Positions 14,754 to 35,356 of a DNA stretch of 64,000 bases are shown here, piece after piece. Both the position numbers and the translations under genes were made by a program. The notes under the pieces were generated by a model. The model was not told the origin of the DNA. It did not search any database and worked only from the letters and a program-made list of their open reading frames with translations. Every line of letters begins with the position of its first letter. Within the stretch, counting starts at the first letter, position 1. This stretch comes from Bugula neritina (taxonomy: Eukaryota; Bryozoa; Gymnolaemata; Cheilostomatida; Bugulidae): positions 4,998,429 through 5,062,428 of the forward strand of contig OZ037769.1 of assembly GCA_964035545.1 (NCBI GenBank), given 5' to 3'.

Positions 14754-16850
14754 TGTATCTAGTTGTCACTAATATCGCCAAGGAAGCAGTCAAAATATAT
14801 GTTGCATCTTCACTCTGCTCCTTCGGCTTTAATGAAATCAAGTTGCACAAACACCGCGTCTGGATTTTGGAATTGAAACGGCGAGTTCAAAAGGTCATCA
14901 ATCATAATACTAATTTGTCGTGGAGAAATCCGTTGGCCAATGAAATTGTTTACAGCACGTGTATTGTTTTTCAAACAAACTAACTAATGTTGCATAAACA
15001 CGATACTGTAGATTGTAGAAGCAAGACTTATAAACTATTTTCAAGTAGATTAGTCACGTTGAGGGCAATAGTACTGGAAAACATTTTATTCAAGTAATAA
15101 TTGGCATCGTTTTATAAGCTCAAATAGCAAAACGCAGCCAGTTGACTTACTTCAACTTGAGTGTAAGAAGATCCTTAGAAATAGAAAACCTGCAAGTCCA
15201 ATTACAAACAAGTGAAATAGGAGACACAATATAAGGATATAAATGATGCACGCAGCAACATTTAATAAGCAATAGCTAAACAATCTAATACTAGCTGAGT
15301 AAATAAATAGAATGCTAAATTGTTGTCAAATCTTTAAATGTTTATCTGAGCTGGTAACCTTTTGCTATGACTTATGAACAGTTTACACAGTAGATTCTAT
15401 TGTCCCTTCATACACTTGTACTATGACATGAGCTTTGCGTGGTGACATGTTGAAGGCTGCTAGCAGGTACCCACTAGTAAGACGCAGGAAATAACTCAAT
15501 AAAGGTGCAATAAACCCTAAAATTGAGATGCAAAATAGTCTGGATATGTAGCTTACCATGATATACTTTAGTACATCACACTTAGCTACCATCTTAAATC
15601 AGTTACTTCCTTAACTTGATTATTGTAAAGTTTCAAGAGAAGATAATTTCCAAAACAAATATAAGAGCAAAAATGACAGGATATACAGTACGTAGTCATA
15701 TATATCATAAATGATATCCTTCAATTCATTCTGATCCCTGATCTGCATAGCCAATCTAGCATATAGCACTTATCTTAAAACCTAATAAACTAAATCTCAA
15801 CAGTTAAGTGAAATATCGTAGATAATACGAAACTTATTTATATAAAAGCAAACCAACCTAGTGCTGCAAGCCTCTATGAAGTAGGCTATTAAAGAGCTGT
15901 ATAACAATTTAATAGCATGATGGTTGCAATATTTTATCTTGATATCCAAAAGAGGTCACAATAATTATAATGAGAAAAACTGCTATTATCATTGCAATGG
16001 CAGGATAGATTGTAAATATATTTATAGCGTAATAATTTGCAATAGAATTTAAAGCTGATAAATAGATTTATAATGATTCTGTTAGACAACTCGACCACAA
16101 ATCTGTAAATAAAGTTATTGATGATATATTCAGACCAGCTGAGTATATTGTAAGATCATAGAGTTATCTCCCTTAAAATAACTCTGAATAAAAATATTTG
16201 AATAAATTGGTCTAAGCATATTCAAATTGTATACAATCTATCAAAAACTGTATAAAGACTAATAAAGCTACTATAGCTTTATGGGCCGCATTAACTTGCA
16301 AGACTACTGATCAAATGCTGTAAAAAGAAAACTAGGACTTGCATGAGTCTCATTTTCTATTTTTGTAATGCTTTTTAAGCAGCATTTTTGCTGCCTCAAT
16401 AAAAACATTCTGTCAGCGTTTACTCATGGGTAGCTTGCTGGTGTAGAACATTTTATTTCTTTAGTATTTCTTTTGTATTTATATTGTCTCATGCTACACA
16501 TCTCTACAGAAATTAGAGTATTTTATGCAAACTGATACATAGCTGAGATAGAAGTATTTGTCGACATTGACTGATAAAACAGAGTAGGTGAGACAGAGGT
16601 ATGGTCTCCACTGACTTCTATAGCAAAATTTTGAAATTACCAACTTGTTTAATCGCTCAAAGAGATAATTAACTGCTAGTAACTCTACAGCTGCTAAAGT
16701 TATAAAACGCTTTCATTTCGATAGTTCAGCAAACAGGGAATTATCGAGACGTGTCTAGACTTGTCCCTGAGCAGGTAGTAAACGTAGCTTGAGCTCCTTA
16801 GACTCAGTATGATTGACTGAAGAAGTGAAAGTAATAGTCCCTTGTTCTAC
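14754..16850. other. intergenic, no gene seen
   Basis: This is the region upstream of the cubilin start codon. A short minus-strand open frame at 15383-15592 has no splice or family support. Presumably the cubilin promoter is here, but I cannot point to a specific motif. Confidence 0.5.
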
Positions 16851-16854
16851 AGTC

Positions 16855-16926
16855 CCTGTGGTGTAGTGGTTAGTGCACCTGCTTGTGAGCTGGATGTCCC
16901 AGGTTCGAATCCCAGTGAGAGCAATG
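16855..16926 (+). repeat. tRNA-like (pseudo-tRNA / SINE head)
   Basis: The sequence has a tRNA A-box-like run (GTGGTGTAGTGGTTAGTGC) and a perfect Pol III B box (GGTTCGAATCC) at tRNA spacing. The anticodon stem and T stem do not pair well, so this looks like a tRNA pseudogene or the head of a SINE rather than a working tRNA gene. Confidence 0.55.
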
Positions 16927-17136
16927 GGTTTATACTCATAGTTCCTGCTTTTACAACCATCTTGCAAAAATAAAGCTTACTTTTTGCAAGATTAGCTGTT
17001 TCTGTATTACCTATCTATGCAGTTGTTGTAGTTCTCAGACTTGTCTTGCTCTGAAATAGCAAATATATTGGCATTGAATGAAAACATACTGGCCTATAAT
17101 TATCTGAATATTTTCATCCAAATACGTTAAAAAACA

Positions 17137-17690
17137 TTGAATCAAATTAACCACTTTAAAAATTATGGTTGCAGCAAGTGTGCTAACCATTACACTACGG
17201 TGGGGGGGGGTGGGGGGGGGGGAGGGGGGAGGCTTCGAGATTCCAAACAACATCCTACCCAGTACTCTCCAGAACTGCACTGGCCCCCACATACTCTCTC
17301 AGTTCATGGGCTCCACTCGCCACTTAACGTCCTAAGAGTACTTCCAAAACACAAGGCCGAAATAGCTTGTAAAATAATTGCTTCCGAATTGCAAGCGGCG
17401 CGCTAACCAATTACACCACAGGGGCTGTTGGGTTAACTCAACGCTACATCCCACCCAGTTCTCTAAACTCCACTGGCCTCTCTACTACTCTTTCACTCCT
17501 TCCGGTCATCAGGCTCCCCTGGCCTCTCAAGTCTCAACTCTCTTAGAGTACTATACTACTACACTTCACTAAAGGCCGAAATAGCTTGAAAGATTATTGC
17601 CCCCCACCGGGAGTCGAACCACGGACCTACGTCTTGCAAGCAGGCGTGCTAACCAATTACACCACAAGGGCTGGTGGGTTAACTCATCAC
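17137..17690 (-). repeat. tandem array of tRNA-derived units with a poly-G interruption
   Basis: Three reverse-strand tRNA-like heads (about 17165-17205, 17385-17432 and 17590-17675) share the complement of GTGTAATTGGTTAGC. They are separated by related roughly 200-240 base spacers with shared words such as CCGAAATAGCTTG and CACTGGCC. The last head has a good B box (reverse complement TGGTTCGACTC) but a mismatched anticodon stem. The first is interrupted by a G-rich run at 17202-17230. This fits a tandemly duplicated tRNA-derived SINE or tRNA-pseudogene cluster. Confidence 0.55.
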
Positions 17691-17699
17691 TACATGTAT

Positions 17700-18470
17700 C
17701 CTGAAATTTCAAATTATTCTTAATATTTAATTTTTCCTAAAGAAGTTTTTACAAAAACTTATAATTAAATTTGTACCATGTTGATTAAAACTGGTAGCGC
17801 GCTTTATAATTGAGTCTTTTCTTTATTGCAACTCTGTTCGTTGGCATATGCTATTCCTTTACCAATGTTTGCCAGGTTGTGTTTTTTGCCGAGATTTCCT
17901 TGTATTATATTAAGGCATGACTCACTTTTTCATATAAATTATTGCAAGTCCATACAGCTGCATACATGAAATATAATAAAGAATGCCTTCTAAACATAAA
18001 TCTTAAATTCTCCCTCAACTCACTTTGAAGTTTTAATCAGAAACTACAATAATGGTCAAAATATCAAATATTTGGTGTTCATCACCATGTTGATGCACTC
18101 AATTTCATTTTCTATGATTTACATAAATGACATACATTAGTTCTATTTAATGTTAACAAGGGAAAATTTTGGCATTAAAACAAATGCGAATTTCTTTACT
18201 AAGGAAAAATTAATCCTAGTTTTTTAAAAATATATCATCCTTATGTTAAATATTCCAACTCAACATACGCCATAATAATAAAATTTGACAAAAAATCAAT
18301 TTTGTCATAACTTTAGCTTTACTTTGAGCTATGATACATATAAAGAAGGGAGAGGGTGGGGTATCAATCATTAAGTGAAACTATTGAAATAGCATAACCA
18401 AGGATGTTGCATGTGGTATTTATTTAGACTGCTATAATGAAATAATAGGTCATCACAAACGTTGATGTCA
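17700..18470. other. intergenic, AT-rich
   Basis: Between the tRNA-like array and the 3' end of DRC11. I see nothing recognisable. Confidence 0.5.
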
Positions 18471-18475
18471 ATCAT

Positions 18476-18481
18476 TTTATT
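18476..18481 (-). terminator. candidate polyadenylation signal of DRC11
   Basis: AATAAA on the minus strand, about 175 bases downstream of the DRC11 stop codon. The position is plausible for the 3' end, but cleavage itself cannot be seen. Confidence 0.45.
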
Positions 18482-18653
18482 AAATATATTAAAAACACAG
18501 ACTATAATTGCAATAAGGCATCAGTTTGCATGAAATAGTAGAATATCATGACAGGAAATATGTATAAATACTTGTACTACACGTTATGATCACATAACAA
18601 TCTTGTAAGGCATTGTACACTAATAGATTATTCTGATAGCAGCTACAGTTAAC

Positions 18654-27801
<9,148 letters not shown>

Positions 27802-28408
27802 ATTTTTAGAAATATGTATCTATATAAAAAAACTACTGTTAAATCTATTGTGTGCCACAAACGTCGCTTATCATTACTTGCTTTATTGAAACCGATATAC
27901 TTGAAGAAACAAACAAGCACCAAAAGCTGAAGATGGAAGCGATAAATTAACATCTAAGATACACTGGTTGCTATTGGTTGCTAACCAAGGATCATGATGT
28001 GTTCTTCTTGTTCAGTCAAATTTGACGTTTTTTATTTATGAAGAGATCAAAGAGAATAAGTCGGATGTAGCCAGACAACTGAAAATACTTGGCTCATGAA
28101 AACTACTTCATTTTATTAGCCTTTTTTCAAAACAATTAGGACGCTATCTTTTTAAGATAACTTTAAGAACCACGAAGGTATATTGACTCTTGGCGCACAG
28201 TTTACTGATGCTCTCAAATGAACACCAATAATACGTGTAGGGTTTGTAGAAGTAACACATCTTACTAGTGGAAACAAAAAGTTTAAGCGTGGTAGTGAAT
28301 CATCAGTTTGCATTTTACATCGTTCAACACTAGAAGTAGATAGCCAGTCATTATTATAATATATCTATAGATAAAATTTGAAAAAGTTTAACAAAGCACA
28401 CAGTCACA
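27802..28408. promoter_or_regulatory. divergent promoter region between DRC11 and BCAP31
   Basis: The start codons of the minus-strand DRC11 gene (27801) and the plus-strand BCAP31 gene (28409) lie about 0.6 kb apart, head to head, with no other gene between. Both 5' untranslated regions and both promoters must therefore lie here or overlap, unless there are unseen upstream non-coding exons. I see no convincing core motif. Confidence 0.5.
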
Positions 28409-31400
28409 ATGAGTCTGCAATGGACTGCAATTACGGGATTTTTGTACTTCGAGATGGCGATTATCTTCCTACTTTTACTTCCTTTCATTTCTGCTGCTAG
28501 GTAAGCCAACTTTTTACTTTACTGTCGACTGAAGTTATAATTAAAGTTGGATTTTGTTGTTTTTATTACCAAATTCAATTTGCGTTTCGCAGACAAAACA
28601 AAATAACAAAGTGAAAAGGGCAAACTGACACGCAAATTGATTTTGTTGAAACAGCTTGAGCTCGAGTTACTATTACTATTACTATTAGTATTAGACTTGG
28701 TGTGACACTTGGAGTTGAAGTTAATGTTGCTTTTAATGCCTCAGACTTAATCCAACAGTAACAACTATTACTAACAAGTAACAAGTGAATAACTGGTAGA
28801 TATTTACTGATTATTCATTATTCATTTTTCATATTATTACAGATTGCTACTACTACTAGTACTAGTAGTAGTAGTACTACTACTAGGTACTAGGCTACTA
28901 GCATATTGAAATTGATATTGATTTTGACAATAATCACTTTTTATATATTTATATTAACAATAATAATATTAAATATCCATGCTGTTCGGTGTTCATGTAA
29001 ACATTTATTTCTAATTTGTTATTTTATTATTTTACTATTTTTTGTCATAATCTTAATAATTAATTGTATCACTTATTGTAATAGTTTTAGTATTTTCGTA
29101 TATATATATTGTGGTAATAAATCACGGCTTCGGCCTCTTACGTTTATCAACTAACTCGAGCACGTTCTGTCTTTTCACGATAGCTGAAATAATATCACAA
29201 ATCAACATAAAACATGGTGCCCCGAGTCTAATTATTATTAATATTACACTGAAATAACATGGAGCAATTACTAGCGCCAAAACCATTAGCAGATGGACCG
29301 AATTTACCTGAGGAATGGAAGATTTTTAAACGTGACTTCGAACTTTTTTTAACTGCCACATCGAAAGATACAGCCGAAGGCAAAGTGAAAACTGCATACC
29401 TACTTAGAACTATCGGTCGCCGAGGCAACCAAATATACGACTCTTTCAACTGGACTGACAACAATGACAAAACTGACTATGACAAAGTTGTGACGCAGTT
29501 TGATGACTACTGCAAACCAAGAATAAACTTAGTGGCTAAGACTCACTCACTACTGACTTGTAAGCAAGGAAATAGAACTATTGACGAATTTTTGACTGAA
29601 CTACATACCATTGCAGGACTATGTGACTTAAAAGACATGTACAACCGACTGATACTACAAGCACTGATACTGGGAATTGAAAGTGACAAGATTAGAAAGA
29701 AACTGTTTGACTTGACTGACTTTGACAAAGCAATTGAACTCTGCAGACGAGAAGAAGCATCGGCTATTGACTACAAGACTATGACTAAGGATAACACATA
29801 TGGACTCGAACAAGTGAACTTGGTAAAACATAGACCTCCGACTCATCAATATCACTCTAATGACACTCGTAACACTGATAAACACAGAGGACAACTTTCA
29901 CACACTCACTCTCAGCCCAACGTCAGAAAATCAGTTGGTGCTTCTAGGTGTGGAAACTGTGGAGGCAATCACCCACCTCGAGCATGCCCAGCATATGGGA
30001 AACAGTGCAATCATTGCAAGAAATTTAACCACTTTGCTACATACTGCAGGTCACGCATGCATCATTATCGCGACTCAACCGAAACAGCCAATCAAGTCAC
30101 CTGGAATTACTCTTCAGACAGTGACTCTCAACATGTAAGTACTATCTCCACTACTGTACGAGATCGTAAATTATTAGCGATGCTCACTGCTAAGCAAGCA
30201 GATACTATTTATGACATTGAATTCCAACTTGACACTGGTGCATCATGCAATACTTTGAATACGATCGACTACGACAAGCTAGGTAAACCGAAACTTACAC
30301 CGACTGATACTGTACTAACTTTATATGACCAGAGCAAGTGTGCACCACTAGGGTGGACACGGATACAGATACTAAACAAGCAAGGATGTTACACTACATT
30401 AAAATTCCTAGTTGTGGAAACCACCCAACATAGCTTGCTGTCATGGAAATCATGTTTGCACCTGGATTTATTACAAATGCCCAGCACCAAAAGCGAGAAT
30501 GTAAACTTTGCCACTACTGACCCAGACCTTCAGACTTTACTGACTAACTTTGATGACATATTTACCGGACTTGGAAAGTTTGAACAGGAATATAGGATAG
30601 AGCTAAGACCTGAAGCTGTACCAGTGCAAGTCCGACCGCGGAAGGTGCCCTTGTCGATGAAATCAGATCTCATCAAGACTATTCTTGAACTAGAACAACG
30701 TCAAATTATCGCTAAGGTAGAAGCACCTACAGACTGGATAAGCCATCTACAACCAGTGCGCAAGCCTAATGGAAAGATACGCATCTGCATAGATCCGCAA
30801 CATCTCAATCAAGCAATTAAACGAAACCACGCTGTCATGCCAACATTGGAAGATGTTTTGCCACAACTCAACGGTGCCAAGTTTTTCTCCTTGTGTGACG
30901 CCAAAGAAGGTTTCTATCAAATTCCCCTAGCTGAGGAATCTACAGACTTGACAACTTTCTGGACTCCCATAGGAAAGTACAAGTACCTAAGGCTACCCTT
31001 TGGAATTGCATCAGCGCCGGAGGAGTTTCAGAGAAGGCTCACGGAAAATCTTGCTGGTCTTGATGGCATCACCATAGTTGCAGATGACATCCTAATTTTT
31101 GGAAGCACAAGGAAAGAGCATGATAGAAACCTTGAAGCGCTCTTCAAACGTGCTCGACAGACAGGACTGAGACTGAACAAGGAAAAATCCCGCTTCCTTC
31201 AGGACGAACTACCTTACATTGGACACATACTGACAACTAATGGACTTAAACCAGATCCTAACAAAGTAAAAGCCATTCTTAAGATGAAACCTCCCTCATC
31301 TCCACAGGGAGTAAAACGATTCCTTGGTCACATCACATACATGTCAAAATTTATTAGCAACCTAGCATCGGAATCTGAACCATTACGACGTTTACTGACA

Positions 31401-34400
31401 CAAGACAATGCTCAAGACTTTCACTGGACTGACGACCAAATGAACGCTTTTAATAGACTGAAGACCTTACTAACTGACTCAGAAACTCTACAATACTTTG
31501 ACTGCAACAAGCCAGTAACTATACAAACTGACGCTTCAAATGCTGGTGTGGGTGCAACACTCATGCAAGGAGGCAAGCCTGTAGCATATGCATCTCGCAG
31601 TTTAACAAAATCGGAACAGAACTATGTGCCACTAGAGCTTGAGTGCCTTGCCATAGTGTTTGGCACTGAACGCTTTGACCAGTATATCTTTGGTCACCAT
31701 GCTGTCACTATCCAAACTGACCACAAACCCCTTGTATCTATTTTCAGGAAATCCATTCATAAGGCATCTCAGAGGTTGCAGGCTATGCTTCTTCACTTAC
31801 AAAGATACCCCAACATTAAGGTAACTTGGCAAAAGGGTGCTGAACAAATCACGGCTGACTTACTCTCAAGAGACTCATACTTTGACTCCCCCAACTATCA
31901 ACAACTACCAGAACACATTTTTCACATTGACTCTCAAAATAATGATGCTCCTGTTTGTGACGACTTAATTGACAACATTAGGACTGCTACTGCACAGGAC
32001 AATGAACTTATGACACTGACAAACCTTATTAAACATGACTGGAACATTGCCAACTGCACAACTCACGACAAGTACAAACACTTTCAGGACGAACTATCTA
32101 TTGACAATGGCATTGTTTACAAAGGACTACGAGCCATTATTCCAAAGACACTCCAGAGAAAGTTTCTCCAACTACTTCACACCGGCCATAATGGGATTAA
32201 CTCCACACTAAGACGTGCCCGCCACACAGTGTTTTGGCTTGGCATCACCAATGACATCAAAAACAATATTGCTAACTGTCGACAATGTCAACTGGATGCT
32301 CCCCGGCAACAGAAGGAAACACTTTTACTCCACACAGTTCCCCAACAACCCTGGACCAAAGTAGGAATTGACTTGTTTGAATACAATCACACTCACTACA
32401 TTACTATTGTTGACTATACGACTGACTACCTTGAATATGACCGACTGGACAACCAAACAGCAGAGGCTGTTATCAACTCCATAAAGCGCTGTTTTGGACG
32501 CCTGGGAATACCCAGACAGGTTCACACTGACAACGGACCACAGTTTACCTCGCACCAGTTTTCCACTTTCAGCCAATCATGGAATTTCACACACACCACC
32601 AGCTCTCCATATCATCCTCAGTCCAATGGGAAGGCAGAGTCTGCTGTGAAGATAGCCAAACGTATACTCCGCAGATGTGAAGAGCCCGAACTTGCGTTAC
32701 TGGAACATCTCAACACCACCAAAGAAGGCCTGACGGCCAGCCCAATTCAGCAACTTATCGGAAGACCCACCAGGTCAGTACTCCCACAAGTTCGGCCAGA
32801 AACAGAGAACAACCAAGGTTGGTGGGAAAAGCAGGGCCGCAATGAAAAACTGCAGCAGAGATGCAATGACGGTGCAAGAGATTTGGCAGTGCTGAAAGAA
32901 GGGCAACCAGTTTTGGTTCGAGACTGGAGTCAGCACCGGAGAAAATGGCAGGAGGCGCAAATTAACAAACAATTGAGTAGCAGAGCCTATGCCATACAAC
33001 TTAACAACAACCTCTTTCGGAGAAACCGGCGAGACATCAGACCACTCGTCACGGAGCCAGCGAGTCCTGAGACACCAAAGGATCCTAAACAAAACGCTAG
33101 TAGTACCCAGGTTGACACCACCGAGAGCGCCAATCATAGCGACAATCTAAGACGTTCAACCAGAGAACGGAAGCCACCTAGTTGGATGGCAGACTATGTG
33201 CCCTCTTAAAACAATCATATCTAAATAGCTTTTTTTCTATTCTGTGGGAGATGTTCGGTGTTCATGTAAACATTTATTTCTAATTTGTTATTTTATTATT
33301 TTACTATTTTTTGTCATAATCTTAATAATTAATTGTATCACTTATTGTAATAGTTTTAGTATTTTCGTATATATATATTGTGGTAATAAATCACGGCTTC
33401 GGCCTCTTACGTTTATCAACTAACTCGAGCACGTTCTGTCTTTTCACGATAGCTGAAATAATATCACAAATCAACATAAAACACATGCTTGGCACAATAT
33501 ATAAATAATTAATATTTGGATTAAGGTATTAGCACAGTCATGCAATCCTGTTTAAAAAGACCTAGGTTGTCACTTGTCAATCTGACTATGAGACGTAATC
33601 AAGTATTCAAAATACCTACACATTCACAAACACATTGCCTGGTTAAAGTTAGTAGTTTAAGAACTCTGCATTAGGCTTAGCAGCTATATTTTTATTTTAG
33701 TTGGCAGAGAGTGTTCAACTCTGGTCTGGTAAGAATGGCTGGACTATATGCCAACTACTATTTCACTATGGCAATGGTGTTGCTAGGCATATGCTTTGCT
33801 GGTAAGTTTCAGGAGCTCTTCAGTTCAGCAGGAAGTTATGATACATTATGCTGACACCAAGTGACTGACCATGAACTGATATGATTAAACTGTTTTGGAG
33901 TATGTAATAGCTGTATATTTTCAATATACTTTCATTTTTTGAAAACATTTTATCTCAGATTGTTTTAATTTATGTAGATTCGATTCGGGAAATGGTGAAA
34001 TACACTCACAGCGACAAGGCGGAAGCTAGTATGGCCAACAACCCAAATACAGTTGATCACATTCACATGAAACTGTTCAGAGCGCAAAGAAACTTTTACA
34101 TTGCAGGATTTTCTCTCTTCCTGTGGTTGTATGTGTCTCTGTAAACATGTGCTTTTTCTGTTTCAGTATTTATTGAAATGACTACCTGCTCATGTAGGAT
34201 GAGACGACTGCTAATTTTTTTCCAATAGTTTTTTATGAATTTCCAACACCATAGTTTAATATTATATTATTTTCTCTCACTATTTTTGTAGAATTACCAT
34301 TATTACCAGCTGGTTTCTATGCCAATATTAGTTGGTATAACAGATGATAATGTTACAAATCTTGCATTGCAATTATATATCCCCACTTCTGTTTGCTCAT

Positions 34401-35356
34401 GCAGTGTACTCCACCGACTGGTCACCCTCCTTTCTACTGAAGCCAAGCTGTTTGCTGGGAAAGAAGCTGCCATAAAACAGGCTAAAAGTGCATCTGAAGC
34501 AGCTCAAAGACTCATGAGTCAACAAGAGAAGGTAATTACCACACTTAATTTGTTCAAGGACAGAGCCTCTCTCGAGTTTGATTTATCGCATGCTTTTGAA
34601 TTAAATACATTATCATGTCTAGTTAATAGAATAGCTACTCCTCATTCAACCTTGACCTACACAGCAATTTGGAAAACAATTGACTTGGTTTGCTGACTTC
34701 CATTTTTCACAAATAAATGTTTCTGGACTGATTTACACTATCTTCATATAAGAATATAGCTCAATGTTTCAAATTAGCGTATTTCTGTTATTGTTGGAGT
34801 TATACACGAAAATGGTATTTTATGTTTGTACAACAGAATATTATAGTTAATTTTTCTGCCAGTTAAAATTGTTTACTCTTGTAATTGTCTTCTCTTGTAA
34901 TCTATGCGCAGGGAGATGACTCCAGCAACGACAAGAATGAACTAGCTCAGCTGAGAGAGAAACTCAGTGAAACAAAATCTACCCTGAGGGCTAGAGAAGC
35001 CGACCTTGAAGCTATAAAGAAGCAGGCTGAGTCGACTAACCGAGAGTACGATAGGCTGAGTGAGGACTTCCAGAGATTGCAGGTAAACACTCAGACTTTT
35101 TCAGTAGTATTGCAGGTAACCACTAGGACTTTTTCAGTTGTATGTTAACTTTACTACAGTAATTCTCTCTCAACTAGACTATTATAGTAGCTGTACTCCA
35201 ACTATATCATGCTAATATTATTCTGGATCCTATGAATCTTTCCCAGTATATCTAGATATACACAATGGCTGCCTGTAACAACTTAGTATTATTATGAGAT
35301 GCTGACTTTTGTTACAGCAAGAGTTAGATTCTTCTTCCGACAAGAAAACATCCTAA
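28409..35356 (+). CDS. BCAP31: B-cell receptor-associated protein 31 homologue, complete, with a retrotransposon in intron 1
   Basis: BCAP31/29-family proteins are three-pass ER membrane proteins that act as export and quality-control chaperones and signal platforms. Coding exons: 28409-28500, 33701-33801, 33978-34128, 34405-34531, 34912-35082 and 35318-35356. All phases join and give 226 residues. The start MSLQWTA is the family N-terminus. Three hydrophobic segments follow (about residues 7-29, 43-62 and 100-118), with the conserved HMKLFRAQRN loop between the second and third. After that comes a coiled-coil domain (QLREKLSETKSTLRAREADL region). The protein ends KKTS, a C-terminal dilysine KKxx ER-retrieval signal. 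Intron 1 is about 5.2 kb because it holds a Ty3/gypsy element in sense orientation; the coding exons are undamaged. The 3' UTR probably extends to about 36060. Confidence 0.95.
28655..28905. repeat. trinucleotide simple repeats (ACT/AGT) in BCAP31 intron 1
   Basis: ACTATTACTATT-type runs near 28670-28700 are followed by a palindromic ACTACTACTAGTACTAGTAG cluster at about 28848-28895, just upstream of the retrotransposon. This is low-complexity sequence with hairpin potential and no coding signal. Confidence 0.6.
28983..29214 (+). repeat. 5' LTR
   Basis: This 232-base terminal repeat contains an AATAAA (in GGTAATAAATCACGG) at about 29115. It is identical to the 3' LTR at 33252-33483. Confidence 0.95.
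29215..29226 (+). promoter_or_regulatory. primer-binding site of the retrotransposon
   Basis: TGGTGCCCCGAG begins directly after the CA end of the 5' LTR. TGG complements a tRNA 3' CCA. I cannot assign the tRNA species without a search. Confidence 0.7.
29259..33209 (+). CDS. Ty3/gypsy gag-pol polyprotein (intact, 1316 aa)
   Basis: A single uninterrupted frame makes the capsid and enzymes needed for retrotransposition. Domains in order: a gag region (residues 1-220); two CCHC-type zinc knuckles (about 231-264, CX2CX3HX4C and CX2CX4HX4C); an aspartic protease with DTGAS near 325; reverse transcriptase with the VADD active site at about 607-610; RNase H with a TDAS motif near 757-760; and an integrase with an HHCC-type zinc domain (about 973-1012) and a DDE core (Asp1038, Asp1091, Glu1127, D-35-E spacing). 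The tail has the RRSTRERKPP motif common at gypsy pol ends. There is no gag/pol frameshift and no chromodomain that I can see. Every catalytic motif I looked for is present, so the copy may be active. Confidence 0.96.
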   Translation: MEQLLAPKPLADGPNLPEEWKIFKRDFELFLTATSKDTAEGKVKTAYLLRTIGRRGNQIYDSFNWTDNNDKTDYDKVVTQFDDYCKPRINLVAKTHSLLTCKQGNRTIDEFLTELHTIAGLCDLKDMYNRLILQALILGIESDKIRKKLFDLTDFDKAIELCRREEASAIDYKTMTKDNTYGLEQVNLVKHRPPTHQYHSNDTRNTDKHRGQLSHTHSQPNVRKSVGASRCGNCGGNHPPRACPAYGKQCNHCKKFNHFATYCRSRMHHYRDSTETANQVTWNYSSDSDSQHVSTISTTVRDRKLLAMLTAKQADTIYDIEFQLDTGASCNTLNTIDYDKLGKPKLTPTDTVLTLYDQSKCAPLGWTRIQILNKQGCYTTLKFLVVETTQHSLLSWKSCLHLDLLQMPSTKSENVNFATTDPDLQTLLTNFDDIFTGLGKFEQEYRIELRPEAVPVQVRPRKVPLSMKSDLIKTILELEQRQIIAKVEAPTDWISHLQPVRKPNGKIRICIDPQHLNQAIKRNHAVMPTLEDVLPQLNGAKFFSLCDAKEGFYQIPLAEESTDLTTFWTPIGKYKYLRLPFGIASAPEEFQRRLTENLAGLDGITIVADDILIFGSTRKEHDRNLEALFKRARQTGLRLNKEKSRFLQDELPYIGHILTTNGLKPDPNKVKAILKMKPPSSPQGVKRFLGHITYMSKFISNLASESEPLRRLLTQDNAQDFHWTDDQMNAFNRLKTLLTDSETLQYFDCNKPVTIQTDASNAGVGATLMQGGKPVAYASRSLTKSEQNYVPLELECLAIVFGTERFDQYIFGHHAVTIQTDHKPLVSIFRKSIHKASQRLQAMLLHLQRYPNIKVTWQKGAEQITADLLSRDSYFDSPNYQQLPEHIFHIDSQNNDAPVCDDLIDNIRTATAQDNELMTLTNLIKHDWNIANCTTHDKYKHFQDELSIDNGIVYKGLRAIIPKTLQRKFLQLLHTGHNGINSTLRRARHTVFWLGITNDIKNNIANCRQCQLDAPRQQKETLLLHTVPQQPWTKVGIDLFEYNHTHYITIVDYTTDYLEYDRLDNQTAEAVINSIKRCFGRLGIPRQVHTDNGPQFTSHQFSTFSQSWNFTHTTSSPYHPQSNGKAESAVKIAKRILRRCEEPELALLEHLNTTKEGLTASPIQQLIGRPTRSVLPQVRPETENNQGWWEKQGRNEKLQQRCNDGARDLAVLKEGQPVLVRDWSQHRRKWQEAQINKQLSSRAYAIQLNNNLFRRNRRDIRPLVTEPASPETPKDPKQNASSTQVDTTESANHSDNLRRSTRERKPPSWMADYVPS
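33252..33483 (+). repeat. 3' LTR
   Basis: Identical to the 5' LTR. It ends 217 bases before BCAP31 exon 2, and its AATAAA (about 33384) is on the same strand as BCAP31. Confidence 0.95.

Larger units (their letters stand above)
28983..33483 (+). mobile_element. full-length Ty3/gypsy LTR retrotransposon
   Basis: The element has two 232-base LTRs (28983-29214 and 33252-33483), identical base for base by my reading, beginning TG and ending CA. The insertion is flanked by the 5-base direct repeat CATGC (28978-28982 and 33484-33488), the target-site duplication of an LTR integrase. A primer-binding site follows the 5' LTR (29215, TGGTGCCCCGAG) and a purine-rich tract precedes the 3' LTR (about 33244-33251). 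A single gag-pol frame fills the interior and there is no env-like frame. Identical LTRs plus an unbroken frame point to a very recent insertion. Confidence 0.97.

Noticed and set aside
15383-15592. 69-codon minus frame upstream of cubilin
   Set aside because: No acceptor/donor pattern or family match. Probably chance or a decayed repeat.
16855-16926. Functional tRNA gene
   Set aside because: The Pol III boxes are good but the anticodon and T stems do not pair properly by eye. A tRNA-scoring program would settle it.
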